Assembly: GCA_029948255.1 (NCBI GenBank) | Contig: JALIZF010001875.1 | Span: 248,001-312,000 of the forward strand | Direction of reading: 5' to 3' | Length of the DNA stretch: 64,000 bases | DNA from: Telmatactis stephensoni | Taxonomy: Eukaryota; Cnidaria; Anthozoa; Actiniaria; Isophelliidae | Notes under the pieces: model-generated | What the model was told of the DNA's origin: nothing | What the model saw: only the letters and a program-made list of their open reading frames with translations | Database searches by the model: none | Translations under genes and position numbers: made by a program | Part shown: piece after piece, positions 35,504-47,089 of the stretch | Numbering within the stretch: the first letter of the stretch is position 1 | Layout of the letters: each line of letters begins with the position of its first letter

Positions 35504-36199
35504 ATGGCGGAACATTTGAAAAATCTTGATCTTGGTGGTATTTTTGAGAGCACAGAGAGAGGGGAAAACTTCTGGAACCGACATGAGGTTGAGATGAAGT
35601 TTTCTTATGAACGAGCATGGATAAAAAGCGTTGGAAAAGCTTCTAGGAAGCCCAATTACAGCATGGGGGAGCTTGATTCCATACACGAAGAAGTCTGTGG
35701 CAACCGACTTGAATTGTCTGGCCCTCTCATGGATTCATACCTCAAAGAAATGGGTAAAGGTATAGAAAACAAACTTTCACGCTCCCGGGCCACTGGTCTC
35801 GCAACACCAGTTACGTTATTTATCCCGTGGCTAGTATTTCGCCATATTGTTACGCTCATTCGTGGGTACGGAGGAGATGTTGTGAATGACACCAAGAAAA
35901 AAACTATTTGTGCTACATGCCCATTAAGATGTGTAAAAAGGCTATTTTCTCCCAGAAGATTCTCGGGCGAGAATTATCTTCAAAAGAGAGTCTACAGTAA
36001 ATGTCATGAAAATGGAAAATTGACCACAAAACTTAAGGAAAAGGCCAATGTTGTTATCTCGGACTCTACTCCCTTTATTCTTAAGTACTCTACGAAGAAA
36101 CAAAAATTAACTTTATCCTTCTATGTACAACGTTATGACAAAGATAATTTTGCCACTGATCTCACTGTTCAAGATTTGATGGAGAGGAGAGAGAGATAA
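35504..36199 (+). CDS. Uncharacterised 231-aa ORF at the left end of the 13.3-kb transposon
   Basis: An intact ORF starts with MAEHLKNLDLGGIFESTERG, about 90 bp inside the TIR, in a good initiation context (AAAATGG). It has KFSYERAWIKSVGKAS, a hydrophobic segment TPVTLFIPWLVFRHIVTLI (about residues 101-119), cysteines in CATCPLRC, and a basic middle. It ends with LTVQDLMERRER. I do not recognise the family. It points toward the large minus-strand gene, convergent with it. It may be an accessory transposition protein or captured cargo. Confidence 0.55.
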   Translation: MAEHLKNLDLGGIFESTERGENFWNRHEVEMKFSYERAWIKSVGKASRKPNYSMGELDSIHEEVCGNRLELSGPLMDSYLKEMGKGIENKLSRSRATGLATPVTLFIPWLVFRHIVTLIRGYGGDVVNDTKKKTICATCPLRCVKRLFSPRRFSGENYLQKRVYSKCHENGKLTTKLKEKANVVISDSTPFILKYSTKKQKLTLSFYVQRYDKDNFATDLTVQDLMERRER

Positions 36200-36362
36200 A
36201 TAGCAAAACTATTTGATGGATTTCATATTTACACTTAGACCCATGCCATGTGTACACAAACTGAATCAACAACAAAAGACAAAAACATTGAAAAATATAT
36301 TTTTTATTTGATTTTTGAAGCAATGAAATTGTAATATAATATGATATAACTTTTTTGAAATG

Positions 36363-36554
36363 GAGTACAAACACTAAAAGTCTGCAACATAATTAGTACA
36401 AAATAGTACAAAATTATGCTATGCTAAATTTATGATATTTGTATTTAATTTTAGTAAATAGATAAGTCAGTTTTATATATTTTCTTTGTAAACCTTAACG
36501 ATTGTTTTAAGGATCAATAAAGGCTTGTATTGCACACTTTTAGTGTTTGTACTC
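36363..36554. mobile_element. MITE, GTACAAACACTAAAAG family
   Basis: GAGTACAAACACTAAAAGT and ACTTTTAGTGTTTGTACTC are exact inverted ends. Inside, AGTACAAAATAGTACAAAAT-type repeats follow. Relatives lie at 31724-31790 (single arm), 42066-42204 and 46790-47083. Confidence 0.8.
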
Positions 36555-36564
36555 TGTTGACTAC

Positions 36565-37765
36565 ATTTTGATAGCTAAATATTGATATAGATATTTCCAT
36601 GCACAGTATGCATAAATATTTCACAGCTGTATATTTATATTTACACATTTAAATAGGTCTATAGTGTAACAAATATATATTTCATATATATATGATATAT
36701 AATTGGCATTCATTATTTTATTGATAATGATTATCAGATTATCTCTCTAATGTGTACTAACCTAAATAGCAATTTTTATTGCAATAGAAAATATATACAA
36801 TCTAATTTAATATATAATTAAACATTAGCTCAAAATCAGACAGCCTGAACATAGAGGCAAGCCCTAATAAATAATATTTTCATTTAAATTTATGTTAAAT
36901 GATCAAAATTGAAATATAAATAGATTTCCCCAAGTAAAATTTCAATGTTGGTCTAGGTAAGGCTATTACTTCATAATACTTAGATATTAATATTTTGATA
37001 GTTAAATATTGATATAGATATTTCCATGCACAGTATGCATAAATATTTCACAGCTGTATATTTATATTTACACATTTAAATAGGTCTATAGTGTAACAAA
37101 TATATATTTCATATATATCTATGATATATAATTGGCATTCATTATTTTATTGATAATGATTATCAGATTATCTCTCTAATGTGTACTAACCTAAATAGCA
37201 ATTTTTATTGCTATAGAAAATATATACAATCTAATTTAATATATAATTAAACATTAGCTCAAAATCAGACAGCCTGAACATAGAGGCAAGCCCTAATAAA
37301 TAATATTTTCATTTAAATTTATGTTAAATGATCAAAATTGAAATATAAATAGATTTCCCCAAGGTTAATTTCAATGTTGGTCTAGGTAAGGCTATTACTT
37401 CATAATACTTAGATATTAATATTTTGATAGTTAAATATTGATATAGATATTTCCATGCACAGTATGCATAAATATTTCACAGCTGTATATTTATATACAC
37501 ATTTAAGTTGGTCTGTAGTGTAACAAATATATATTTGATATATGATATATAATTGGCATTCATTTTTTTATTGATAATGATTATCAGATTATCTCTCTAA
37601 TGTGTACTAACCTAAATAGCAATTTTTATTGCTATAGAAAATATATACAATCTAATTTAATATATAATTAAACATTAGCTCAAAATTAGACAGCCTGAAC
37701 ATAGAGGCAAGCCCTAATAAATTATTTTCATTTGAATTTATGTTAAATGGTCTACTTCATAATAC
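36565..37765. repeat. Three tandem copies of a 428-bp AT-rich unit
   Basis: Units begin at about 36565, 36992 and 37421 with ATTTTGATAG(C/T)TAAATATTG and share CATGCACAGTATGCATAAAT, TAATTGGCATTCATT and GACAGCCTGAACATAGAGGC. Divergence is a few percent. No coding potential is seen. It separates the plus-strand ORF from the minus-strand gene. Confidence 0.9.
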
Positions 37766-38215
37766 TTGCTTCATTAAGTTGAGATCTTTTTATTTACATT
37801 AGATTACAGCACAAAGCTCAAAAGTGTGATCACTGTTAATTTATCTGCATACTTTAGTTGTAATTTGTGTTCTACTTTTGATGACAGGACAATTTCTGGG
37901 ATAAAGGTATGCAAATACATTATAGCCATCTACAGCTGTGTGATTCAGACTGTAAAATGGTAGATATGAAAATGAGAAATCCATATTTTTGGCCAATCCA
38001 GTCATCATGACTTATCACTGGGACCTCTTTATTGTAAATAAAAAGATCTCACATTTCTTCTAATCGATGTTTTTAGTTCATGGCCTTATCAAACCCCAAA
38101 ATTAAAAACAAATGTCCAGCATAAAATTAACAAACAAACAAACAAAAAAAACTAATCTTCATCACTGTAATAGGCAATGTAAAAAAAAAAAATAAATAAA
38201 TAAATGGAGAACAGC

Positions 38216-40005
38216 TTACAAATTACCTTCTAGGCGCTTTATTAATACTGGTTTATTACCTGAAATGTCAAGTCCTCTCAGTTTAAGCTCATGTTTCAAC
38301 TGCTGGAATGTCATATTTTGTGGGCATATATCCTGCCTCTGGTTTTGCTGGTGACTCTTTTCGATGTACTTCTGAAGCTCTTGTGAGTCAGGGAATCTTT
38401 CAGAGCACTTTTCACAAACAAGGAGTTTTACAATTTTCAGTATATGAGGCAGCATTTTCATTTGCCTAGCACACTCCTCAAGTTCTTGAGCTGCTATACA
38501 GGTATTACACTTATCTTCATTAGCATTCAATGCAATAAATCTCCCACAGTGACAAGAAGCATTATCTAGAGTGTGTGGTGGAATGTGATGTATAAGTGGA
38601 GGGAAGGGGGTTGTGTTCAGGAAGGTAAAATGTCCTTACATAATTGGCTCTCATTACCTGTCCCCACTTACCACTAATGTCAGCTGCAGTAGATCTGTTT
38701 GTAAGAGACAGGTCTTGTTTTATTCCAGCATGCTTGGATTCCTTTGCCTGGAGAGAAATAATGCCATAACCACATTTGTATTTAGCATATAACAAAGCAG
38801 CATGATAAGGTAGAGCATATCCAATAGTCCAGACTGTAATATTGGATAAGTGAGAAAAAAATAAAGAATTCAAATTAAAATACCTTGGTACACAAATCAT
38901 TCAACAAGTCAATTTCTGATGGGTTTGTGTCTAGCTTATTGAAAAGAGTTCTTGCATCTCGAAGACACTCACCAATCTCACTAATGACTTGGTTGCTAAT
39001 ATACATTCCCTGTGATTGATTTGGCATTACTAGAGAATCAACTAGTCTGTAACTATATTGTGCCAGTAGAATGGCTTGATGTCCAATAAGTCGCAAGGAA
39101 AGGTTATGGTAGCGGTTACTTTCATGAGTGTAGTGTTCTTTTACCTTCCGTGCAACGAATGAAAGACAACAACTGAGTAATACAGATTGCACACCTACAT
39201 CGCTACATTCATCTATGTCTCTCACTGGCTCTTGGAATTTTACTTCTAAATTAGAGGCCTGTTGCCGCACCAAAGGTATATTGGCAACACGTTCACCAAC
39301 CCCTGAACTCTGAACACATATATTAGCACATGTTGCAGTATTTTGCCTTTTAATCAACTTACCATTTGTAGGTACAGCAAGTGGATCAATCATGTCTCTC
39401 TTAACAGCCTCATATATCAAATTGAGAAAATGCTGCCAAGCATTGATCTCAACATGCAAGGGTTCAGGTCTCTGCAAATCGGCATAAATATTGATTCTAG
39501 GAGGTCCTACCTGTCTAATGCCATTATCAGCCATATAATCTAGCTTTTTCTTGTGCCTTGTACCTCCGAAAGAGTGTTTGGTTGGCACCTCATATATTTA
39601 CTTACCTTTTCTAATGCTATTTTCCGTGTTTCCATAGTAAAAGGTTTCCAAGTGTCAGACTTAGAAAACCCAATTGTACCACCCATCTTAGTTAAGTCAC
39701 TCTTATGCACATTAGCATAAGGAGAAGGGTAGGTGGCTGCTTGATTCAGCTCATTGCTGGCCCAGCTTTGCCAAGATTGGTCAGAACTGGGCTGAAACTC
39801 AACTGTACATTGGTTATTACAAACAGTTAAAACATTACCTTCTAGCATCAACATTTCCTGTGAGATTTGATTCCATAAATCAGACATTACTTTATCTTTC
39901 TCAGAAAGACTAAGGCAATGGAGTATATAGTGATAGTCCCTGCTGCGAACCCTTTCCCAAAAATTCCAGCAAGTCAGACTACCAATGGACATACTCAATT
40001 GACTA
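38216..40005 (-). pseudogene. Transposase-like gene of the 13.3-kb element, C-terminal part with SAP domain
   Basis: Read on the minus strand from the P-element junction, it gives SQLSMSIGSLTCWNFWERVR, then ILHCLSLSEKDKVM, EFQPSSDQSWQSWASNEL and NQAATYPSPYANVHKSDLTK. A likely donor follows ALEK (GTAAGT near 39605). The next segment has DNGIRQVGPPRINIYADLQR and PEPLHVEINAWQHFLNLI. A third segment (38530-38216) has a zinc-finger-like LVCEKCSERF and a SAP-type module FQQLKHELKLRGL then NKPVLIKRL, suggesting DNA binding. The family is multicopy in cnidarian genomes as I recall, with no function I can name. The exact introns are uncertain. Confidence 0.6.
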
Positions 40006-40012
40006 GTCTCAG
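40006..40012. repeat. P-element target-site duplication, left
   Basis: GTCTCAG here is repeated at 45965-45971 after the right TIR. Keeping a single copy rejoins the interrupted gene in frame as GGAPE|TSQLSM. Confidence 0.85.
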
Positions 40013-40147
40013 CATAGTTAATAGAGGGGACTGGTTATGAAACCCGGCAAACTTCAAAGGACCGGCCTATTGTTTAGAGTTCCAGGTTGAACCGTACCGT
40101 CACGTGACATTGACCGTGCACACGCTTGGCGTTCATACCAAAACAAT

Positions 40148-41397
40148 ATGGCGGACACAAGCGACTTGTATCTTTTCGGAGACGATTTCGACACTATTTT
40201 AGGTATCTTAGAAGAAGAAGAAGAGCTAGATGAACAGTTTAGAAAAAGCTGCTAAAGATGTAAGTATAAAAATCTTTCTTAGAAACTCAGAATATAGCGG
40301 AATGTGAAGTTCATCTTACCTCTAAGCTCGATCTGTTTACAATGTTTCCCAGGATTATAAATTATAAATCATGCATTTATGACTGATCTTTTCACTAAAC
40401 GTACCCTTGTTTACAACAGGTTGAACTCGAAAACATTGTATGTGGACTATGCCAGAAGAAGTGCAAAAGCAAGAGTGGGCTGAAACGACACCAGACAGCT
40501 AAACACAAGGATACGAGAAAAGATTCTGGGGAGCAAAGCGAAGGAGAACGACACAACAACTTAACCTTTCAAGCCTATTCAAGAATTGTTGAGAAAGCCA
40601 AAGTTAAAATTGCTGATAATAAAATCTACCCAAATTTGGTCAGAGACGAGATAAAGACATACAACAACAGTCTACAAGAATCAACAGCAGAATTCGGTGA
40701 AATTCAAACCATATATAAACGCTTGGTAAAGTCTGGAAATGGCGAAAAATTCTATTCTTGTTTCTACTCAACTATAGTCCTGAATGCAGTTAAACATTTT
40801 GAGAATTTGTCAAGAAATGCTGCGACACTACTGGCTACCAAGGTTGCTGATTGTTTGTTAACATACAGCAAAGAGAAAGTTGAAAACGTCACTAGTACTT
40901 GTGCCTTATTAACCAAACTATCAGATGAAGAAAGAGCTGGACTGCAGTATATTGGAGGTTACGTGCTTCATAAACTTCAAAAGAAACATGCAAGTACCAG
41001 CAAATCATCAGAAAGTGAGCAGGCAATCTCCATACTCAAGGCTGGAAAATCAGAAAATCAGACTTCTGTTGAAAGCCAGAAGCTAACTTCATCCTTGAAT
41101 CGTGGTGGTTTGTGGGCAATTACGAATAATGCTCAATCAGTTTTTGAGAGAACTGAACACTATTGCAGGGTTGCCACTTGTGAAAGTAATTTGAATAAGA
41201 TTGATTTCTCCAGTGTTATATCCAGATCTGTTTGTGATGTTGATGTGGTGTCAGCATATGATGCTATGTTATCTGACTCTGAACTCATGGTTAAAGAGTG
41301 GTGTTGCCAAAGATGTACTGCACAGCATAATAGGATTGTATGTGAAAGTGCGTTCATTTTCTTTTGCAAAGGACATTATCCAGAAACACAAGATTAA
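40148..41397 (+). pseudogene. Accessory C2H2 zinc-finger gene of the P element
   Basis: Exon 1 (40148-40259) starts MADTSDLYLFGDDFDTILGI and an acidic EEEEELDEQF stretch. Exon 2 (40420-41397) continues with VELENIVCGLCQKKCKSKSG, then LKRHQTAKH, a C2H2 finger (C-x2-C-x12-H-x4-H). Downstream are LSDEERAGLQYIGGYVLHKL, GGLWAITNNAQSVFERTEHY and CCQRCTAQHN. The exon 1 frame reaches AAAAAGCTGC with one A too many. Without it the sequence reads RKAAKD and splices in phase at GT 40260. The C-terminal gene is convergent with the P transposase. I do not recognise the product beyond the finger. Confidence 0.65.
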
Positions 41398-42065
41398 ATT
41401 AAAACAGCTGAAATCAAAAGCACTTCGTAAGGATATAAGCAGAGCCTCAAGGGAATGTGAGCAAGAAAGACAAAGATAAACTTCATCATGTGATATTAAC
41501 AACAAATGTTTATTTGTGAATTTTAAAATTGCAGTTGCATTAATGCAAATTTTGATACAAATATTCTTTCTACTAAAGGATGTGAATGCATATAGATGTC
41601 TAATTTCAAAACAATAACTTATCAAATGTATATTATTTATTGATTGGTTCAAGTTGAATTATTTATACGAAAATGTTGGAGTTTGTAAATAAAACAATGT
41701 GCTAGAAGAAGGCTAGTGACCCTTGGTAAACCTTATTTCAATTCTTATACATTGTAACCATCAACTGAAAAACTGATGCTTGTAGTTGATGCTGAGATTT
41801 GAATAATGTCCCTAATAACACCTTTATAGTAGTGTGGTGTGTCACTGACTAATAAAAATGTACTCATGTCTCAGTGCTGTGTTATACACTTGGAGCTGTA
41901 CAGCAGAGAACAACGGTTAGGAACAAGGCATTATTGAAAGGTTCTCTTGCCTCTTGAGTGCTTCAGAGCTCCCTAAGTGTTTATATCACAGTACAGTAAC
42001 AAAAGCATCTATAAGATCAAAACTGCCACTACCTAAAGATTTTATTTAGTGGCTATTTAGTTGAA

Positions 42066-42204
42066 GCACAAACACTAAAAGCATGAAACAGTTACTAACT
42101 AAATAGTACAAAATAGCACTAATTTAATAATGGGAAACAGGATTTTAGTACTATTTATTTTGATACTAATTAGTTACTAAGTTGTTTCATGGTTTTAGTG
42201 TACT
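42066..42204. mobile_element. Diverged MITE, GTACAAACACTAAAAG family, inside the P element
   Basis: CACAAACACTAAAAGCATG and CATGGTTTTAGTGTAC are imperfect inverted ends. The arms contain TAACTAAATAGTACAAAATA and partners. It lies between the two P-element genes. Confidence 0.65.
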
Positions 42205-42279
42205 TGGATGTGATAAGTCACTTATTTCTTTTTTAATGTAAAACAAATGGAAGAGTGAGGACATGAATCAATAATTCAG

Positions 42280-42610
42280 TTGTTGCTACCACAAACTTAT
42301 TTAATTTTACAATGCCAAGCTTTTGAACCATTTGCCCATCTTCAGGGCTAATGAAAATGTTTCAATGTTGCAATCATTACAATTTAGTTATTTGTCATTG
42401 TTTTAGTTGATATTGTAATTCTGATTTTTTTTTAAATTCCTAGATAGTGTTCTATAGCACATGCCAATTGTTATTGTAACAACATTTTTGAAAATCTATC
42501 ACCTGTCAATCTTTGTAGCAATTGTAACATTTTTATTAGCTCTGATGATGGAGCTTTGAACTTGGCATTGTAAAATTAAATAACTTTTTTATGGTAGTAA
42601 TACTCAATTG
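42280..42610. repeat. Inverted repeat between the P-element genes
   Basis: GTTGCTACCACAAACTTATT, then TAATTTTACAATGCCAAGCT, is mirrored by AACTTGGCATTGTAAAATTA, then ATGGTAGTAATACTC. It resembles the 19621-19840 MITE in having CCATCTTCAGGG in one arm. Confidence 0.55.
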
Positions 42611-42657
42611 TTATACACTTAATTTTTATGATAATGAAATTAATCTATGAAACATTA

Positions 42658-45600
42658 CTATTGCTTCTTTCTCTTGGGCACTGGGTCATTTGAAACATTA
42701 ACCCATGATCTGTCTCTGTCTTTTCTTCCCCGTGTATTTCCTGATTGGCAGGAAATGGCACGTTGTACCCGGATGGTATTATTGTTATATCCAAATGTCC
42801 TCATGTCAGGGTTGTCATTTCTTCTTCCCAGCTTCCTTTGGTTACCAAAGTATTCTTCTAGGGGATCCTGACAAAATCTCTCTGTCAAAACATACTCCAT
42901 ACCTTCATTCAGAAGAAACTTTGTTGCCTCTATAACTGAATGTGCTGTGATTTGTAAGCCCTCGTAAGTCTGCCATGATAAGAACATCCTACTTCTGGCA
43001 TTCTGGGAGAAATTACCAGGGTGACGGACTGTGCTATCTTTCCAATCACTCAGAAAACCAAGGAAATCATTTGTCAACCAGAGAAATCTTGGATCATTCA
43101 CAGATGTGTAAGGTGCAAGAAATGGCTTCTTCTTCCTGAGATGTTCAGTTTTGCTACGAACATTTAGACAATCAAAATAAGAATCCACCATTTCACACAA
43201 TTTTGAAGTAGCTTCTGCATCTGGAGGGCCAAATGACCTCAACACTGTAGCCACAGTAGCACTCAGTATCTGGGCTGCCAAACTTACTCGCATGGTGGAA
43301 TACGAGTTTAGCTTGATGTGGTCGTATGTTAATCTTGGCATTAACTTCAAGCCATTCTCAGCATCTTGATAGTACAGCTGCACTATGTGTTGCCACAGAA
43401 CATAATTGCCATCATTCCACATATACCTAAGAAATGATAATTTGATAAACTTTAGTTGACAATACAACAGCAATCTAGTAAAAAATTGATTTTTCTCTGA
43501 TCTTTAATATTTTTAATTAGATGTTTTGACCATTCAGCAGTTGGTCTTAGTAAATTACTGATGAAAGTCATTGGTAAATTGTTGAGACCTCTAATTATAA
43601 AAGTAAAAAAAACCCAGAGACAAACCAATTTTTTTATATTTTTGTTTATTATGAATCTTGATTGCTATGACCATACAATTACCCTCAAAGCACTATTTTT
43701 TATTTGGACAGACTAGGATTGGATGGGTTTAGCCAATCAGAATGGAGTAATTTTTGTATTCATGAATATGATTAAGAGGGTAACATTTGTTTTATAAAAA
43801 CTTACCGAGTGCATTTTCCGTGTCCAGAACTGTACAGGCAATTCCTTGTGGTTTTGATCAGATGTGGAGCGTCAGAAAAGAAATATATGTACCGGTTTGG
43901 AGCATATAAGTTTATGGTGCGGTAACATACTTCACCATCGCCATTGTCATCGAGGGCTTTATGCATCCGATACAATCTCCTGTTAGGTGATGCTCCATCA
44001 GAAGTGCTAGCAACCACCCAAAGATTGCATACCATCTCCAATACAGATATCGCCTCCCAGAACAGAGGCATAAGCTGGTGTGAGGTGACCCCATTTGTTG
44101 CAAAATATGCTAAACTAAACTTGAGTTGAGTGCAAATGCCTCTGATAAAGAAAACCAGAGCATGGCTGGCAATCTCATCAACTTTGTCAAGTGTCCCAAA
44201 GTTTATGTCTGGGTCTCCTAAATCAAGGTAGCCAATCAGTTCTCCAGTTACTTTGTCAAACACAAGGTTTGACATAATCTTCATTTCATCAAACAAAAGT
44301 ACAATGTACCTTTGGACGTCAAAATAGCTATTTGTTAGCCCTTTCAACTCTTCTATAACTTCTTCTTGAAATCCAGCCTTTGGGCGAATACAGTTCCTAT
44401 AGTCTTTCAGAGTTCTCTGACTTGGAAGCACCAGGATCCCACTCTTGCGCAGTTCCTCATAGCACGCTGGTGATTTTGTAGCAAGAGATAAACAATAACG
44501 GATGATCATTGGATGGTATCTTACACCAGCAGAGCTGGAATACTGGTTATGTCCTGGCTTAACTGATGGTCTACCTCGACACTTGATTTCTGTATTTCAA
44601 GCTTCATTTCCTCAAGTTTTAGCTCAAGTTCAGCACATTTGAGCCTCTGCATCTGCAGTGTGAGTTTGATTCGTTCTGGTGCTGTCTGGGAGACCGGTGA
44701 GAATAGATGTGCTGGCTCAGTCAGTTTCTTCTTTTTAGCCTTGAGAATGAGTTCAGATTTATGCGAATACTGATAACAACTAGAACACTGTTCACCATGT
44801 TCAAACAAAACTGTACAACTACGAGTTCTCCAATATTCTTGATGTGGAAATGAATTGGCATTACTATCACTGTCAATGAACAATGGATCAGTAGACTTTG
44901 GAATTACATGATGCACTATGCTGCACTATGCTGCTCGATAATTCAGATGGCTTCATACCAGGACAGATAAGTAGTGCGTGGATTGTCCTTACCAGATCAG
45001 ACACAGTGATGTTAGCAGTAGACCTCAAGTTTGTAGTGTATATTTCATGGTCTTCAGGCAGGAGCCATCCATAGACAGAAATAGTAAACCCCAGACTATC
45101 ATCAATCATTAACTCTAATTCTGGAAGCATTAGGGAAACTTCTCTTTTGCAGAACTATTCTGTCCTCTAGTTCTTGAACGTTCCATTCCTTTAAAGCTTT
45201 CAGTGTCTGAACTCTCTTACACAGGTCACTGAAGCTACGGTAGTATTTCTGGGAGCTCTCTGTGTTAGGTACCTTGTCATGGACAACAGGCCTTGGTGGA
45301 CGTGGAGCGGGCTTTACCGTGTCATGACTTCTCTTAGGCATATTTAAAGTTGGTAAGGCTCCAAACTTTGGTTTCTTTTTCACCATCTTTTCCGATTGAA
45401 CTGAAATAAGAGTAAAAGAGAGGCTATTTTAAAACCAAAATCAGTGTAAAGCTATTTCAAGTACGAGTAGAGCGGATTCATACGTGTTTAACAGCTCGAG
45501 AACCGACAATACTTACATATCTCTATATCTTTAGGATCAAAATGTTTTTCACACGTAAACACTTTGTCACTGTCAATCTGTTTTTGGAATTCTTTATCGA

Positions 45601-45748
45601 TGACTCTCGTCTTTGTCAGTTCGTTGAGCCACTCTTCACGCCACTGCTTGTATTCGGCATTTCGTGGAGAGGGCAGTTTCCAGATGCCAATTCCTTTCGT
45701 TCTCCGGCAAGTACCGCAACCAAAAACTGAACAGTTGTCTCCAGGCAT
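42658..45748 (-). pseudogene. THAP-domain P-element transposase (THAP9-like), decayed
   Basis: Exon 1 (45748-45518) encodes a THAP zinc finger: [36 protein letters not shown]. Exon 2 (from about 45400) has the GALPTLNMP box. Later come a coiled coil (RLKCAELELKLEEMKLEIQ), SPACYEELRKSGILVLPSQ, the first acidic motif LLFDEMKI, TSDGASPNRR, SDAPHLIKTTRNCLY, then after an intron (43801 to about 43427) the C-terminal [20 protein letters not shown]. This matches RNase H-fold P transposases. Frame breaks occur near 45130, at 44909-44930 (10-bp tandem duplication ACTATGCTGC), and near 44530. It ends at 42658. Confidence 0.88.
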
Positions 45749-45971
45749 TTCAATTTCAATATTATAAACTTATAAAAAGGATTCCAGTTGAGAGGACTGC
45801 ATTGCATACGTTTGAAAACAGGCAAGATTTAATGTGCTTGCAAACGACGCCATCTTGGATTTGTGTGTGCACGGTCATTGTCACGTGACTTCGAAAAACT
45901 TGAACAATAACCTATCCCTTTGAAGTTTGCCGGGTTTCACAACCAGTCCCCTCTATTAACTATGGTCTCAG

Positions 45972-46754
45972 GCGCACCACCATCTGAAAATTGAAATACA
46001 AAATGGTTAGTATTTCCATTAAACCAGACCAGTTTTTTACATAGATAGGGAAGACGTAAATGCAGATCAAGAATCATAAAAACCAATCCTGTAACAGTTC
46101 TACATAAACCAGAAACATTTGGGATTTGACAAACATGACCTATGTTCATGCTTTTTACAAACTTTTCAACTGCTGTATCAGAGACATGCCTCATTAGTTT
46201 AATCTCAACTCCCATGTATTTAACATTTCTAGGAACCCAAAGTTCTTGATCAGGATCAAAATATGAACTTTGAGTTTTACACATAAAATTAAACTTTCTT
46301 CTGGACAAAAAAGTTTGATATTTGCTAGCAGTTGCTTGCTTAAGAGCTTCTTCTGAATTGCTATAGCTATCTAATGCCCTACCAAATATACCCTGTAAAT
46401 ATTTCCCCCTTCGGTAACTTGAAATTAATTGATCTAAAATAGTAGATGAGACGACAGATGCAAGGTAGTCCCAAGCCCCATATATTGCACCTTCTTGCCC
46501 TCCATGGATGAATTCCAAAATATCCCTGGTTTCAACCCTCCTCCTGTATCTAGTACTGCTATTGAAAGTGCTAATAATTTCAAATGTTGTGGGAGCATTT
46601 CTACCCTAGATCTTGACTGTTGTTTTTGCTCTAGCAATATCCTAAGTTTATTATATTGAGCTGTAACTTCATCCAGCGTGCTCGTTTTTTCCTTTAAGTC
46701 TTCTTCAATCTCCTTCTGTCTTTGAAATGCTGATGCAAGTACTTCCTCTGACAA
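45972..46754 (-). pseudogene. Transposase-like gene of the 13.3-kb element, N-terminal part
   Basis: On the minus strand, a coiled coil (FQRQKEIEEDLKEKTSTLDE) leads after a frame change near 46610 to TRDILEFIHGGQEGAIYGAW, CQIPNVSGLCRTVTGLVFMI and DLHLRLPYLCKKLVWFNG, then NHFVFQFSDGGAPE, where the P element interrupts it. The frame change may be an intron (AG near 46612) or a 1-bp indel. More coiled-coil coding sequence upstream (47960-47850, KHKREVREIKESLHEREL) contains an in-frame TGA. Acidic residues are present, but I cannot assign a catalytic triad. Confidence 0.55.
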
Positions 46755-46789
46755 AGTAATTTATACAAAAAATTTATCAGTATATGTAG

Positions 46790-47083
46790 AGTACAAACAC
46801 TAGAGTGGTTTTCCGTCGACCGTGTAAAGAAAATGACTATTTAGTTTGTGGTACATAGTAATGGACAATAGCAAACAATGTGCTTGGAGTCTACTGCTAA
46901 CTATTATGCATACTATTTTTTCACGGTCAAAGGAAGGAAAATCACTCTAAAAGTGTGCAATACTTTGCACTATTTAGTACTAAATAGTACTAATTAAACA
47001 ATAGAAAACAAAATAATTTGCATAATTTAGCACTATTTAGTACTATTTAGTACTAAGTGTTGCACACTTTTAGAGTTTGTGCT
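46790..47083. mobile_element. GTACAAACACTA MITE with a nested AGAGTG MITE
   Basis: The outer ends GTACAAACACTA and TAGAGTTTGTGC pair imperfectly. The inner 46803-46948 is bounded by AGAGTGGTTTTCC and GGAAAATCACTCT. The rest shows TTTGCACTATTTAGTACTAA repeats shared with 31740-31790. Confidence 0.7.
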
Positions 47084-47089
47084 GTATTA

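Larger units (their letters stand above)
40013..45964 (-). mobile_element. Nested 5.95-kb P-superfamily transposon
   Basis: The TIRs start CATAGTTAATAGAGGGGACT and continue through GGTTATGAAACCCGGCAAAC (right end differs by one base in that stretch) for about 47 bp. Both ends also share a subterminal CACGTGACATTGACCGTGCACA-type segment. A 7-bp duplication GTCTCAG flanks it. It encodes a THAP-domain P transposase on the minus strand and a second, C2H2-containing gene on the plus strand. Both frames are damaged, so this copy is probably inactive. Confidence 0.92.
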
